From contig NZ_JALKBA010000001.1 of NCBI RefSeq assembly GCF_023015805.1, positions 372,001 to 436,000 on the forward strand: a stretch of 64,000 nucleotides of DNA. The letters run 5' to 3'. The DNA is from Cellulophaga sp. F20128. Its GTDB lineage: Bacteria; Bacteroidota; Bacteroidia; Flavobacteriales; Flavobacteriaceae. The notes beneath the pieces were generated by a model, which had not been told where the DNA came from, did not search any database, and was given only the letters and a program-made list of their open reading frames with translations. Numbering within the stretch: position 1 is the first letter of the stretch; every line of letters starts with the position of its first letter. A program made the translations under genes and the position numbers. Positions 54,004-62,438 of the stretch are shown one piece after another.

Positions 54004-54978
54004 TTACTTATTGTATTTTAATTGTAAAAACACTGGGAAATGGTCACTGTAACCGCCAATATATTTTTTACCCACATAGGTTCTAAAAGGGTTTCCTTTG
54101 TACTTCCCTTTAAACTCGGTTAAAAAATGTTCATCAAAAACATTGGCTTCCGTAAAACTATGGGTGCCCTTTTCATAATTTAAAAAATTATGAGAAATAA
54201 TGATTTGGTCAAACAAGCTCCATTTTCTTTTATAATTGGCACTCCCTCTTTTTGGTGTTATCAAATTTTCCATAGGATTAAACAACACTTTGGTTTCTAA
54301 TAGGGATGCAATGCTTTCAGCTTTTGGTCCATCATTAAAGTCGCCCATAATAATATAATTGGGGCTTACTACTTCAGCTTCAATTTTAGACATAAACCGC
54401 TTTATTGTGGCGGCCGCCTCTATCCGCTTATAATCGGTCTCTCCATTTCCTTCTCGCTTGGATGGCCAATGGTTTACAAAAACGTGTACTTCTTCACCAT
54501 TTAACCTTCCATGAACATAAAGGATATCTCGGGTAGCATCTCTGTCTCCATTTAAGTTCTGAATTAACAAAGGAATGGGCTCAGAGGCTATAACCGTAAA
54601 AAAATCTTTGTGATAAATTAAGGCCGTATCAATTCCCCGTTCATCCGGAGAGTCGTAATGTTCATATCCATAATTAATATCTGCGATAGGGCTCGTATTT
54701 AATAAATCGTTTAAAACCGTTTTATTTTCTACTTCTGCCACCCCAATAAGAACAGGGGAAATTTCAGAGGTGCTTTTCCCTATTTGGGAAATGGTATTTC
54801 CTATTTTATACAGTTTTTTATTGTATCTACTTGTGGTCCATCTCTTTTCTCCTTTTGGAGTAAATTCTCCATCCAAAGTGTCTTCACCATCTATGGTATC
54901 AAACAGATTTTCTAAATTGTAAAACGCAATTGTAAATAAACTTGTTCTAATTTTTGTCTTAAAAAACGAAAAAAGCAT
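54004..54978 (-). CDS. Endonuclease/exonuclease/phosphatase family protein
   Basis: This 324-residue protein carries the EEP fold motifs: AFYNLENLFDT (Asn and Glu metal site, about 19-29), IGVAEVENKTVLNDLL, HVFVNHWPSKREGN, IIMGDFNDGP (catalytic Asp and Asn) and the closing YSDHFPVFLQLK (Asp-His). It resembles the secreted or envelope EEP proteins of Bacteroidetes, but the N-terminus (MLFSFFKTKIRTSLFTIAF) is only weakly signal-like, so location is open. A minus-strand -7 element lies 28 bases upstream, back to back with that of hflX. Confidence 0.88.
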   Translation of the reverse strand: MLFSFFKTKIRTSLFTIAFYNLENLFDTIDGEDTLDGEFTPKGEKRWTTSRYNKKLYKIGNTISQIGKSTSEISPVLIGVAEVENKTVLNDLLNTSPIADINYGYEHYDSPDERGIDTALIYHKDFFTVIASEPIPLLIQNLNGDRDATRDILYVHGRLNGEEVHVFVNHWPSKREGNGETDYKRIEAAATIKRFMSKIEAEVVSPNYIIMGDFNDGPKAESIASLLETKVLFNPMENLITPKRGSANYKRKWSLFDQIIISHNFLNYEKGTHSFTEANVFDEHFLTEFKGKYKGNPFRTYVGKKYIGGYSDHFPVFLQLKYNK

Positions 54979-55005
54979 CTCTTTTTAATATTTGGTGCTA
55001 AAATA

Positions 55006-55013
55006 CAAAAATA
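55006..55013 (-). promoter_or_regulatory. Candidate -7 element for the EEP nuclease gene
   Basis: On the minus strand this reads TATTTTTG, an exact TAnnTTTG match. It is 18 bases from the divergent element for hflX. Confidence 0.45.
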
Positions 55014-55030
55014 GCTTCGCAAGTATTGAT

Positions 55031-55038
55031 TAGATTTG
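55031..55038 (+). promoter_or_regulatory. Candidate -7 element for hflX
   Basis: TAGATTTG matches TAnnTTTG exactly, 17 bases before the hflX ATG. No strong -33 TTG is visible. Confidence 0.45.
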
Positions 55039-55055
55039 CATTATAAAAAAGTTTT

Positions 55056-56267
55056 ATGCTAGAGAAGAAAGACGTAGAATATGAAAAAGCTGTACTTATA
55101 GGAGTAATAAGTAAGAGTCAGACCGAGCAAAAAGTTACCGAATATTTAGATGAATTAGAATTTTTAACCTACACAGCAGGTGGAGAAGTCTACAAGCGAT
55201 TTGTTCAAAAAATAGACACTCCAAACCCAAAGACCTATATAGGTAGTGGTAAAATGGATGAGGTTGCTCAATATGTTGAGGAAAACGATATAGGATCTGT
55301 AATTTTTGATGACGAACTAACTCCGGGGCAACAACGGAACATTGAAAAGCATTTAAAATGTAAGATTGTTGATCGCACCACCTTAATCCTAGACATTTTT
55401 GCCCAGCGGGCACAAACTAGCTATTCTCGTACCCAGGTAGAATTAGCACAATACGAATATTTATTACCAAGGCTAACTGGCTTATGGACACACTTAGAAA
55501 GACAAAAGGGTGGTATTGGTATGCGTGGTCCTGGAGAAACAGAAATAGAAACCGATAGACGTATTGTACGTGATCGCATCTTTTTACTTAAAAAGAAACT
55601 GAGTAAAATAGACCGACAAATGGAAACCCAGCGTGGTAACCGGGGTTCATTGGTTAGAGTTGCTTTAGTTGGGTATACCAATGTTGGCAAGTCTACCTTA
55701 ATGAATGTTGTAAGTAAAAGTGAGGTTTTCGCAGAAAACAAATTGTTTGCAACCTTAGATACAACCGTTAGAAAAGTAGTTTTAGGAAACTTACCATTTC
55801 TATTGAGTGATACTGTTGGGTTTATACGAAAGCTGCCAACACAATTAGTTGAGAGTTTTAAAAGTACATTAGATGAGGTGCGTGAAGCAGATCTACTGCT
55901 ACATATTGTAGATATATCTCATCCAAATTTTGAAGATCATATTGCTTCAGTTCATAAGATTCTAGAAGAAATAAAGAGTGATGATAAAAAAACAATTATT
56001 GTTTTTAATAAAATAGATCAATTTACCCACGAAACTATTGATGATGATGACTTGGTGACAGAAAAAACCAAAATTCATTTTACACTAGAAGAGTGGAAAA
56101 AAACCTGGATGCAGAAAGTTGGAGATCGCGCCTTGTTTATATCCGCTTTAAATAATGAAAACCTTGATACTTTTAGAAAAAGAGTTTACGATGAAGTACG
56201 GGATATTCATATTACCCGTTTTCCGTATAACAATTTTTTATACCCTGAACATTTGGATGAATATTAG
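55056..56267 (+). CDS. hflX: Ribosome-associated GTPase HflX
   Basis: This 403-residue GTPase splits stalled or hibernating ribosomes by acting on the 50S subunit. The N-terminal HflX domain (about 1-195) includes GSGKMDEVAQYV, FDDELTPGQQRNIEK, DRTTLILDIFAQRAQT and GGIGMRGPGETEIE. The G domain starts at about 203: G1 GYTNVGKSTL (206-215), G2 TLDTTVRK, G3 DTVGFI, G4 NKID. The C-terminus is short. It is a single gene with its own promoter and a terminator about 260 bases downstream. Confidence 0.96.
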   Translation: MLEKKDVEYEKAVLIGVISKSQTEQKVTEYLDELEFLTYTAGGEVYKRFVQKIDTPNPKTYIGSGKMDEVAQYVEENDIGSVIFDDELTPGQQRNIEKHLKCKIVDRTTLILDIFAQRAQTSYSRTQVELAQYEYLLPRLTGLWTHLERQKGGIGMRGPGETEIETDRRIVRDRIFLLKKKLSKIDRQMETQRGNRGSLVRVALVGYTNVGKSTLMNVVSKSEVFAENKLFATLDTTVRKVVLGNLPFLLSDTVGFIRKLPTQLVESFKSTLDEVREADLLLHIVDISHPNFEDHIASVHKILEEIKSDDKKTIIVFNKIDQFTHETIDDDDLVTEKTKIHFTLEEWKKTWMQKVGDRALFISALNNENLDTFRKRVYDEVRDIHITRFPYNNFLYPEHLDEY

Positions 56268-56522
56268 GACTAAATTTTTAATCCTTTCCATTTTTATTAT
56301 GTACTTCATCGGATAAATTGACCTTTATTTTTTTTTACAACAAAATAGAGTTCATTCACAACATAAATTGTGGCATTTTACCATTCCTTTCTATTTTTAC
56401 ACTGTAGTTAAGAAATAACAATTCTAAAATTACAGCAAAATATTATAAAACGCCTTTTTCCCTAAATCTGGCTTTTCATAAAAGAAGTTAAAAAGATCCC
56501 AAATCTTATTATCTATTTACCC
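56268..56522. other. Long A/T-rich gap after hflX
   Basis: There are no convincing reading frames. The nearest terminator is at its far end, so the region is either a long 3' untranslated part of hflX or a separate small transcript. A near-consensus -7 (TATTTTTA, about 56391-56398) lies mid-gap. Nothing else stands out. Confidence 0.3.
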
Positions 56523-56550
56523 AAAACGTCCTCTTCAGAGGGCGTTTTTT
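56523..56550 (+). terminator. Hairpin terminator
   Basis: A 12-base stem (56523-56534 with 56537-56548) contains one G-T pair and is followed by T's. It faces the plus strand and ends the hflX-side transcription. Confidence 0.7.
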
Positions 56551-56603
56551 GCTATACAACACGTTTATTGCCTTTAGGTAACTACTTACTAAATTTATTT
56601 TTA

Positions 56604-56611
56604 TAATTTTG
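56604..56611 (+). promoter_or_regulatory. Candidate -7 element for the TPR protein gene
   Basis: TAATTTTG exactly matches TAnnTTTG, 13 bases before the ATG at 56625. Confidence 0.45.
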
Positions 56612-56624
56612 GCCCACTAAAATA

Positions 56625-57338
56625 ATGAGAATGAAACAGATAATTATTGCATTGACCCTTATTTTTACACTTGGTGTAAGTGCCCAAACAAAGAGCGACT
56701 TGTTAAAGCATTACGAAGCTTATTACAAGGAAATGAAATTACAAGGTGATACCCAGGGCATCATTAATGCCATTACGCATTTAAACGTTTTAGAACCAAG
56801 CAGTTCTCGCAAAGACACACTTGCTTTTTTATACGCCAATGGCAACCAACACATGCAAGCCATGCGAACTATTGGAATAGATACTAATGATTCAGATTCA
56901 GATCTTGCCGTGCAAGTAAGGGCTATGTCTTTAAAAGCCTTGGGACAAACAAAGCGAGCCATCACCCAATTTGAAATATTGTACAAAAGAACGCCCAATA
57001 CATTTATAGCCTATGAATTGGCAGATTTAAAAATACAATCTGGCGATAAAGAAGGTGCTAGCAGCAATATAGCCTATGGTTTAGCGAACGCTACCCCCGA
57101 AATGATGTATGCTTTTTATGAAAGACAACAACCTTATGAAGTACCTATTAAAGCTGCATTTTTACATTTAAAAGGCTTGGTACAGTACAATACGGACCAA
57201 GCAAATCCAGATGCTGCCCTTGCTTTTATTGATGAAGCACTAGCAATGGCTCCCAATTTTAATTTAGCGGGATTAAGCAAACAAGCTATTGAAGCCAGAA
57301 AAACGCAGGAAACAACAACAGTTGAGGAAAAAAAATAA
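56625..57338 (+). CDS. Exported TPR-like protein
   Basis: This 237-residue protein has a signal peptide (KQIIIALTLIFTLGVSAQ; two in-frame ATGs at 56625 and 56631 are both possible). The mature part is helical with TPR-like spacing: HLNVLEPSSSRKDTLAFLYANGN, VQVRAMSLKALGQTKRAITQFEILYKRTP, FIAYELADLKIQSGDKEGASSNIAYGLANA and DAALAFIDEALAMAPNFNLAGLSKQAIEAR. It ends in a Glu/Thr-rich tail. It probably scaffolds a periplasmic complex; the partner is unknown. It converges with the NTF2-like gene across a shared palindrome. Confidence 0.8.
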   Translation: MRMKQIIIALTLIFTLGVSAQTKSDLLKHYEAYYKEMKLQGDTQGIINAITHLNVLEPSSSRKDTLAFLYANGNQHMQAMRTIGIDTNDSDSDLAVQVRAMSLKALGQTKRAITQFEILYKRTPNTFIAYELADLKIQSGDKEGASSNIAYGLANATPEMMYAFYERQQPYEVPIKAAFLHLKGLVQYNTDQANPDAALAFIDEALAMAPNFNLAGLSKQAIEARKTQETTTVEEKK

Positions 57339-57357
57339 ATTACTTTTAATCCAATAA

Positions 57358-57381
57358 AAAAGTGGGCAGCTGCCCACTTTT
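57358..57381. terminator. Bidirectional palindromic terminator
   Basis: A perfect 12+12 base palindrome (57358-57369 with 57370-57381) runs A's, then a GC core, then T's, with no spacer, so the innermost bases form the loop. It is shared by the convergent TPR (+) and NTF2-like (-) genes; its end abuts the latter's stop codon. Confidence 0.8.
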
Positions 57382-57873
57382 CTATTGCTTATTTTTAAGC
57401 CTAATTTTAATTTCCTTGTCCTTTTCCTTTTTTAGTGCTACCACCTCACTTACATTTTCATTTGGAATTGCAATAGAAAGGACATAATGAGCTATTTTCC
57501 ATTCTCCCTTTACCTTTTTTAGCACCCCAGAACCACGACAAACTTCCATTTGAGTATCTAATAATTCATCAAACCAAGCTATTTTTTTAGACTTGTCTAT
57601 ATAAATATTTCGCTCTATGGCCGTAAAACTCCAGGCCTTCCCCTTGTCAAAATAAGGTTTTGAAAATGTCCTAAAAGCTTTGTTTTGCCAGTTTTCTGTA
57701 GCATCAGTACCTATAAAAACCGCATCTGCAGTCATTAAACCAAAATAGTCATCAAAATTGGCAGTTGCTGCTGCCCTATGCCAAGCATCTAGAGATTTGG
57801 CAATCTCGTCTTTCTGGGCAGTGAGTTGTAATGTACTTGCCACAAACAAAAAATACATGAAAATCTTATTCAT
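57382..57873 (-). CDS. Exported NTF2-like (SnoaL/DUF4440-type) protein
   Basis: This 163-residue protein has a signal peptide (MNKIFMYFLFVASTLQLTAQ). The NTF2-like cone fold is suggested by IAKSLDAWHRAAATANFDDYFGLMTADAVFIGTDATENWQNKAFRTF and by LKKVKGEWKIAHYVLSIAIPN, the common final strand. A basic tail ends the protein (LKKEKDKEIKIRLKNKQ). The family includes ketosteroid-isomerase-like enzymes and ligand-binding proteins; no catalytic residues could be assigned. It overlaps the upstream lipoprotein gene by eight bases, indicating an operon of two. Confidence 0.82.
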   Translation of the reverse strand: MNKIFMYFLFVASTLQLTAQKDEIAKSLDAWHRAAATANFDDYFGLMTADAVFIGTDATENWQNKAFRTFSKPYFDKGKAWSFTAIERNIYIDKSKKIAWFDELLDTQMEVCRGSGVLKKVKGEWKIAHYVLSIAIPNENVSEVVALKKEKDKEIKIRLKNKQ

Positions 57874-58366
57874 TTTGGAGAATTAAATTAGTGTCTAAAG
57901 TATTGTTCACGATGATGTTAAACTGGTTTCTATAATTGTTAAAAGCCGTTATCATTTCAATAGCTGGCTCCAAGATGTCGGTATTATATTCTATAGCGGC
58001 CTTTGTTTTTAAAGCAAAGGTTTTAATAACAATCTGCCTACTCTTTATATGTGGTTTATTAAATTCAACCGGATAGACCGCCTTTTCTAATTGCTTTTGG
58101 GCCTCAATGATTTGATCTAGTGTTAATCGTAGGTCTTCATTATTCTCTGCTTTATACATTCCGTCAATTCCCGTATTCAGGGCTTTATATTCTGGCCACC
58201 CTTCTAAAATAACGATTGCTTTGGAATCCAATTCTAATTTTTTTGGAAGTTTGGTAGCATTAAAAGTAATCTCATTTTCGAGTTCTTCCTTCACCCCTTC
58301 TTTCTTTGATTCATTGCAAGAAATAAAAGCAAAAATAAGCACGAAAAAAAGTAAAAATCTGTTCAT
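57866..58366 (-). CDS. Uncharacterised lipoprotein
   Basis: This 166-residue predicted lipoprotein has a lipobox (FAFISC, Cys17) and a Lys/Glu-rich linker. I do not recognise the family. The mature part is helical, with DQIIEAQKQLEKAVYPVEFNKPHIKSRQIVIKTFALKTKAAIEYN (about 85-129), a pattern that could fold as a helical bundle. It is translationally coupled to the NTF2-like gene downstream, so both probably act in the periplasm. Confidence 0.75.
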   Translation of the reverse strand: MNRFLLFFVLIFAFISCNESKKEGVKEELENEITFNATKLPKKLELDSKAIVILEGWPEYKALNTGIDGMYKAENNEDLRLTLDQIIEAQKQLEKAVYPVEFNKPHIKSRQIVIKTFALKTKAAIEYNTDILEPAIEMITAFNNYRNQFNIIVNNTLDTNLILQNE

Positions 58367-58484
58367 AAGACGAATGTATAAAAAAAGTGCAAGATAAAAA
58401 GTTCCTTCCCTTTCTAATCCCTATTAAATTATAAATTTTTTAATAGCAAGTGCTCAATAGGCTATGAAATTAGTTGATAAAAAC

Positions 58485-58492
58485 TATCTTTG
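58485..58492 (+). promoter_or_regulatory. Candidate -7 element for the threonine dehydrogenase gene
   Basis: TATCTTTG exactly matches TAnnTTTG. It overlaps the upstream in-frame TTG at 58490, so translation more likely starts at the TTG at 58520. Confidence 0.5.
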
Positions 58493-58519
58493 CCCCGAAT
58501 TTCTAGAACACCCTTTATT

Positions 58520-59458
58520 TTGCAAAAATCGATTTTAATTATTGGTGCCTGCGGGCAAATTGGTACAGAGCTTACCTTGGCTTTACGCGAAACTTATGGA
58601 AACGACAATGTTGTTGCCAGTGATATCCGGGAAGGCGGTGAAGATTTAATGAGTTCAGGACCTTTTGAGCTTTTAGACGCGACAGACTACAAGGCCATAG
58701 AAAATGTAGTTATGCATTATGAGATAGATGAAATTTACTTGATGGCTGCTATGCTAAGCGCTACAGCAGAAAAGTTTCCTATGCGCGCATGGGACTTAAA
58801 TATGGGATCACTTTTCAATATTCTAAACTTAGCCAAAGATAAAAAAATAAGTAAAATATTTTGGCCTTCTAGTATTGCCGTTTTTGGGCCAAATACACCC
58901 AAAGAGAACACACCGCAAAACACCATTATGGAGCCAAGTACTGTGTATGGGATTAGCAAGCAATCTGGAGAACGTTGGTGTTCTTATTATCATAACAAAT
59001 ACGGTGTAGATGTCCGTAGTCTACGTTATCCTGGATTAATTAGTTGGAAAACACAACCCGGAGGTGGCACTACAGATTACGCAGTAGAAATTTACCACAA
59101 AGCCTTAGAAGACAAGGCGTATACTTGTTTCTTAAATGAAAATACCAAATTACCCATGATGTTTATGGATGACGCTATAAGAGCCACAATGGATATTATG
59201 GAAAAAGATGCGGCAAGTATAAAAGAGCGTTCTTCCTATAATTTGGCAGCAATGAGCTTTACACCAACTGAAATTGCAGCCAGCATTCAAAAGCATATTC
59301 CTGAGTTTAAAATTGACTACCAAGTGGATTTTAGACAAGAAATAGCAGATTCCTGGCCACAGAGCATCGATGCTTCAAAAGCAACAGAAGATTGGGGTTG
59401 GAAAGCTGAATTTGACTTGGAAAAGACTACCAAAACAATGCTTAAGAATTTATCTTAA
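58520..59458 (+). CDS. Epimerase-type L-threonine 3-dehydrogenase
   Basis: This cytoplasmic NAD-dependent enzyme oxidises L-threonine to 2-amino-3-ketobutyrate. It has 312 residues when started at the TTG at 58520 (MQKSILIIGACGQIGTELTLAL). Features are the Rossmann GACGQIG near residue 9, ASDIREGGEDL, and WPSSIAVFGPNTPKENTPQ with the catalytic Ser. VYGISKQSGERWCSYYHNKYG carries the YxxxK pair, followed by RYPGLISWKTQPGGGTTDYAVEIY. These match the extended SDR threonine dehydrogenases known from Flavobacterium, not the zinc-dependent E. coli Tdh. No kbl gene is adjacent. Specificity is inferred from family resemblance. Confidence 0.85.
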   Translation: MQKSILIIGACGQIGTELTLALRETYGNDNVVASDIREGGEDLMSSGPFELLDATDYKAIENVVMHYEIDEIYLMAAMLSATAEKFPMRAWDLNMGSLFNILNLAKDKKISKIFWPSSIAVFGPNTPKENTPQNTIMEPSTVYGISKQSGERWCSYYHNKYGVDVRSLRYPGLISWKTQPGGGTTDYAVEIYHKALEDKAYTCFLNENTKLPMMFMDDAIRATMDIMEKDAASIKERSSYNLAAMSFTPTEIAASIQKHIPEFKIDYQVDFRQEIADSWPQSIDASKATEDWGWKAEFDLEKTTKTMLKNLS

Positions 59459-59484
59459 GCAACTCGTTCTTGTTTTTGTACGAC

Positions 59485-59781
59485 TTAGTCAGCCTCCTCT
59501 AAGTCTATGTCTGGTATGGCTTCAGGATCATCATCATTAAAGTCTTCGTAATCATCTTCATCGTAATTAGCCATTGTATACTCTAATTTCGCACTGATTT
59601 TTACCAAGTATTTGGTGTCCTTTGTTATGACTTCAACTGCTTCAATAGTTTCTCGTTTTGAATTCTTAAAACTAATAATATCCCGGTCTCCATAACCGGC
59701 AGGATACCGTTCTACAAGTAACTTTAATACATCTGGGGCCAGCTTTTTAAAATCGACAATTACCCGTTTAAGATTATCCAT
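59485..59781 (-). CDS. Small acidic protein of unknown function
   Basis: This 98-residue soluble protein has an N-terminal mixed domain (MDNLKRVIVDFKKLAPDVLKLLVERYPAGYGDRDIISFKN) and a strongly acidic C-terminus (DEDDYEDFNDDDPEAIPDIDLEEAD, from about residue 74). The family is not recognised, though similar proteins occur in flavobacteria as far as I recall. The acidic tail suggests interaction with a basic partner. There are no cysteines or membrane segments. It converges with the threonine dehydrogenase gene. Confidence 0.7.
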   Translation of the reverse strand: MDNLKRVIVDFKKLAPDVLKLLVERYPAGYGDRDIISFKNSKRETIEAVEVITKDTKYLVKISAKLEYTMANYDEDDYEDFNDDDPEAIPDIDLEEAD

Positions 59782-60306
59782 ATCAAAACATTTAGAGCAT
59801 TGTGACGCATAATTACGCTTACTACTAAAATTAGGTCTTTTTCATTGAATGGCAAAAAAATAAGAATCTCAATTCAAAACCAGATCTTTTTTTAGGGGTC
59901 AAACTAATTCCAATAGGCCTTCGAAACCTTGTCGCCAGTAGCTTCCAACATCTTCTAAAAAGATTTCCTTGCAATGGATTTTATGGATCATAGGAAGGCA
60001 TATAAAAAGAAAAAATGCAGTACAAATTGCACTACAATTATATACTATTATACACATAACATTTCAATGTTACCTATTCTTTTGGCCTTTATCACCTAAA
60101 CAACTTAAGAAAAAATTAAAAACATAATGCCCGCTGATCAAAGAAAAGCACCAACCTATAGGTAAACCTAGATTGGCAATTAAAATCATTTTGGATAAAG
60201 GTCAGGAAAATTAACCTTAAACTTTATTTATTTCATCAATAAAGGCTACAACTTTTTTCTGATAATTCAAAAAGAACTAAATTTAAAGGTTTCATAAAAA
60301 GATACA
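59782..60306. other. 525-base gap with at most one tiny reading frame
   Basis: This is the longest gene-free stretch in the window. A 30-codon frame lies on the minus strand at 59899-59991 (MIHKIHCKEIFLEDVGSYWR...), with a Trp and a balanced composition that look protein-like. It could be a small peptide gene or a gene remnant. The rest is A/T-rich with no tRNA, hairpin terminator or exact promoter box that I can see. Confidence 0.3.
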
Positions 60307-60840
60307 ATGGAAATAGTTGCAACCGACCGACTTTATTTGCGGGAATTAAAAAGGACAGACGCCGAGTATTTTTACCATTTAAATCTAGACCCGGAAGTGT
60401 TAAAATACACGGGAGACAAACCCTTTGAAACAATTGAAAGTGCAATGCAATTTCTTGAAAACTATGATCATTATAAAAAATACGGATATGGCCGATGGGC
60501 TGTAATCGCGAGAAAAAATCATGACTTTTTGGGATGGTGCGGTTTAAAATACACCAAAAGTTTAACCGAAATTGACCTAGGCTTTCGGTTTTTTAAACGG
60601 TACTGGAACAAAGGATATGCCACTGAATCTGCCAGAGCCTGTTTGATGATTGGTTTTGAAAAATACAAAATCCAGCGTATCGTTGGCAGAGCAATGAAAG
60701 ATAACGAGTACTCCATAAGAGTATTGGAAAAAATAGGGTTTCAACACCTTACAACGAATACAGACACATTCACCATACAACAAAAATTTGAGCATTGGGA
60801 ACTTACAAAAGAAAGCCACAAAGGATTGCAAAATATATAA
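60307..60840 (+). CDS. GNAT family N-acetyltransferase (RimJ/RimL-like)
   Basis: This is a cytoplasmic acetyltransferase of 177 residues. The beginning EIVATDRLYLRELKRTDAEYFYHLN is typical of RimJ/RimL relatives. The acetyl-CoA loop lies in FRFFKRYWNKGYATESARACLMIGF (about 95-119; RYWNKGYA for Q/RxxGxG/A). The family's late phrase is IVGRAMKDNEYSIRVLEKIGF. It overlaps the start of corA by 46 bases. The acceptor substrate is unknown. Confidence 0.88.
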   Translation: MEIVATDRLYLRELKRTDAEYFYHLNLDPEVLKYTGDKPFETIESAMQFLENYDHYKKYGYGRWAVIARKNHDFLGWCGLKYTKSLTEIDLGFRFFKRYWNKGYATESARACLMIGFEKYKIQRIVGRAMKDNEYSIRVLEKIGFQHLTTNTDTFTIQQKFEHWELTKESHKGLQNI

Positions 60841-61889
60841 AAAAAAGTAAAAAAGAAATTGGCTTACCTCCAGATGCCATCTTTTTTAGAGGTGAACAAA
60901 AAATAGATCACGTACTCTTACGCCTTATAGATTTTGACGCTTCCAATCTACAAGAAAGCACCATAGAAAAAGTAGAAGAAGCCATTCATTACAACGACAA
61001 AAATTCTGTTACTTGGCTAAATATAGACGGGTTACACAATGAAGCTATTATTGAAAAAATTGCCGCTAATTTTAATTTAGACACCTTACTCTTAGCAAAT
61101 GTAATGGATACAGCTTCACGCCCAAAATTTCAAGATTTTGATGGCTCAATTTTTATTTCTTTGAAAATGATGAGATTGGAACATCCAAATAATCAGGTTG
61201 TTGTAGAAAATTTAAGCTTGATACTCACAAACAGCATGTTAATTACTTTTCAGGAGTCTAAAGGCGATGTTTTTGAACCTGTCCGAGAGCGTATTAGAAC
61301 GCAGAAACCGCGAATTAGGAATTCTGGAACAGATTATCTAGCTTTTGCATTGTTAGACATTGTAGTAGACAACTACATTTATATCATAAGCGAGTTTGCA
61401 GAAAAAATAGAATCTATTGAAGACAAGCTAATTTCGAACCCAGATCAAAGTATTGTTGAAGAAATAAACACCTTTAAAAAGGAATTAAATTTTCTTCGAA
61501 AAAATATAAATCCAGCCAAGGAGATGATATTTTCGCTTACCAAAACAGAAACGAATCTAATTAAAAAGAAAACAGAAGTTCATTATAAAGAACTCATAGA
61601 CAATATAAACCATGCCGTTGAATCTACAGACAACCTGCGAGAAATTCTTTCAGATCAATTAAACATTTACCACACCACAATCAGTTCTAAACTAAATGAC
61701 ATCATGAAGTTCTTAACCGTCTTCTCTGTCATATTTATTCCACTAACCTTTATTGCAGGAATTTATGGGACAAATTTTGATGTTGTTCCAGAACTTCATT
61801 ATAAATACAGCTACTTTATAATGTGGGGAGTTTTTGTAATTATAGTTATTGTTATGCTATTTTATTTTAAGAAAAAAAAGTGGCTTTAA
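60795..61889 (+). CDS. corA: CorA family magnesium/cobalt transporter
   Basis: This is an inner-membrane divalent cation channel, a homopentamer in the family. The 364 residues include the N-terminal cytoplasmic funnel (KKEIGLPPDAIFFRGEQ, WLNIDGLHN, VMDTASRPKFQDFDGSIFISLKM) and long stalk helices. Two C-terminal membrane helices contain the family signature YGTNFDVVPEL (the GMN motif reads GTN) and a basic end KKKKWL. No ATG or GTG is in frame; the only usual start is the TTG at 60795, inside the GNAT gene. The homologue-like sequence begins about 18 codons later. Transport of Mg2+ is the default family role. Confidence 0.9.
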   Translation: MGTYKRKPQRIAKYIKKSKKEIGLPPDAIFFRGEQKIDHVLLRLIDFDASNLQESTIEKVEEAIHYNDKNSVTWLNIDGLHNEAIIEKIAANFNLDTLLLANVMDTASRPKFQDFDGSIFISLKMMRLEHPNNQVVVENLSLILTNSMLITFQESKGDVFEPVRERIRTQKPRIRNSGTDYLAFALLDIVVDNYIYIISEFAEKIESIEDKLISNPDQSIVEEINTFKKELNFLRKNINPAKEMIFSLTKTETNLIKKKTEVHYKELIDNINHAVESTDNLREILSDQLNIYHTTISSKLNDIMKFLTVFSVIFIPLTFIAGIYGTNFDVVPELHYKYSYFIMWGVFVIIVIVMLFYFKKKKWL

Positions 61890-61910
61890 ACCGGCAGAAC
61901 AGTATTGTAG

Positions 61911-62423
61911 TTATTCATCAAACAAAGCCTTAAGCTCTGTAGCTTCATTGGGTTTAATTTTACCAGCTAACAGTAAGCTCAATTGTTTTCTGCGCAAAGC
62001 AGCCTCAAAACGTTCTATTTCTAATTTGGTCTCTGGTTTTAATTCTGGAACCTCTGTTGGTTTCCCCGTATCGTCTACAGCTACAAAAGTGTATATAGCT
62101 TCATTAGCCTTGGTTTTCTCACCACTAAACCTATCTTCCATCCAAACATCAATAAATATTTCCATGGATGTCTTAAAAGCTCTAGAAACAGATGCCTGTA
62201 CAGTTACAACACTTCCTACGGGCACCGATCTGTTAAAGGCAACATGATTTACAGAAGCGGTAACCACGATACGTCTGCTATGCCTACGCGCAGCAATGCT
62301 AGCTGCTCTATCCATACGCGCCAACAACTCACCACCAAACAAATTATTTAGAGGATTGGTCTCACTAGGGAGTACCAAATCTGTCATAACCGTTCTACTA
62401 CTTTTAGGGGTTCTAAAGTCCAT
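61911..62423 (-). CDS. Hotdog-fold acyl-CoA thioesterase
   Basis: This 170-residue cytoplasmic enzyme hydrolyses acyl-CoA. The hotdog motif NPLNNLFGGELLARMDRAASIAARRHSRR (about 24-52) contains the conserved Asn and Asp region. VASVNHVAFNRSVPVGSVVTVQASVSR and TFVAVDDTGKPTEVPELKPETKLE also match the YciA/BFIT-like family. An exact -7 element (62439-62446) lies 15 bases upstream, so the leader is short. It precedes no obvious partner on its strand. Confidence 0.92.
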   Translation of the reverse strand: MDFRTPKSSRTVMTDLVLPSETNPLNNLFGGELLARMDRAASIAARRHSRRIVVTASVNHVAFNRSVPVGSVVTVQASVSRAFKTSMEIFIDVWMEDRFSGEKTKANEAIYTFVAVDDTGKPTEVPELKPETKLEIERFEAALRRKQLSLLLAGKIKPNEATELKALFDE

Positions 62424-62438
62424 AACTTAAATTTTGGG

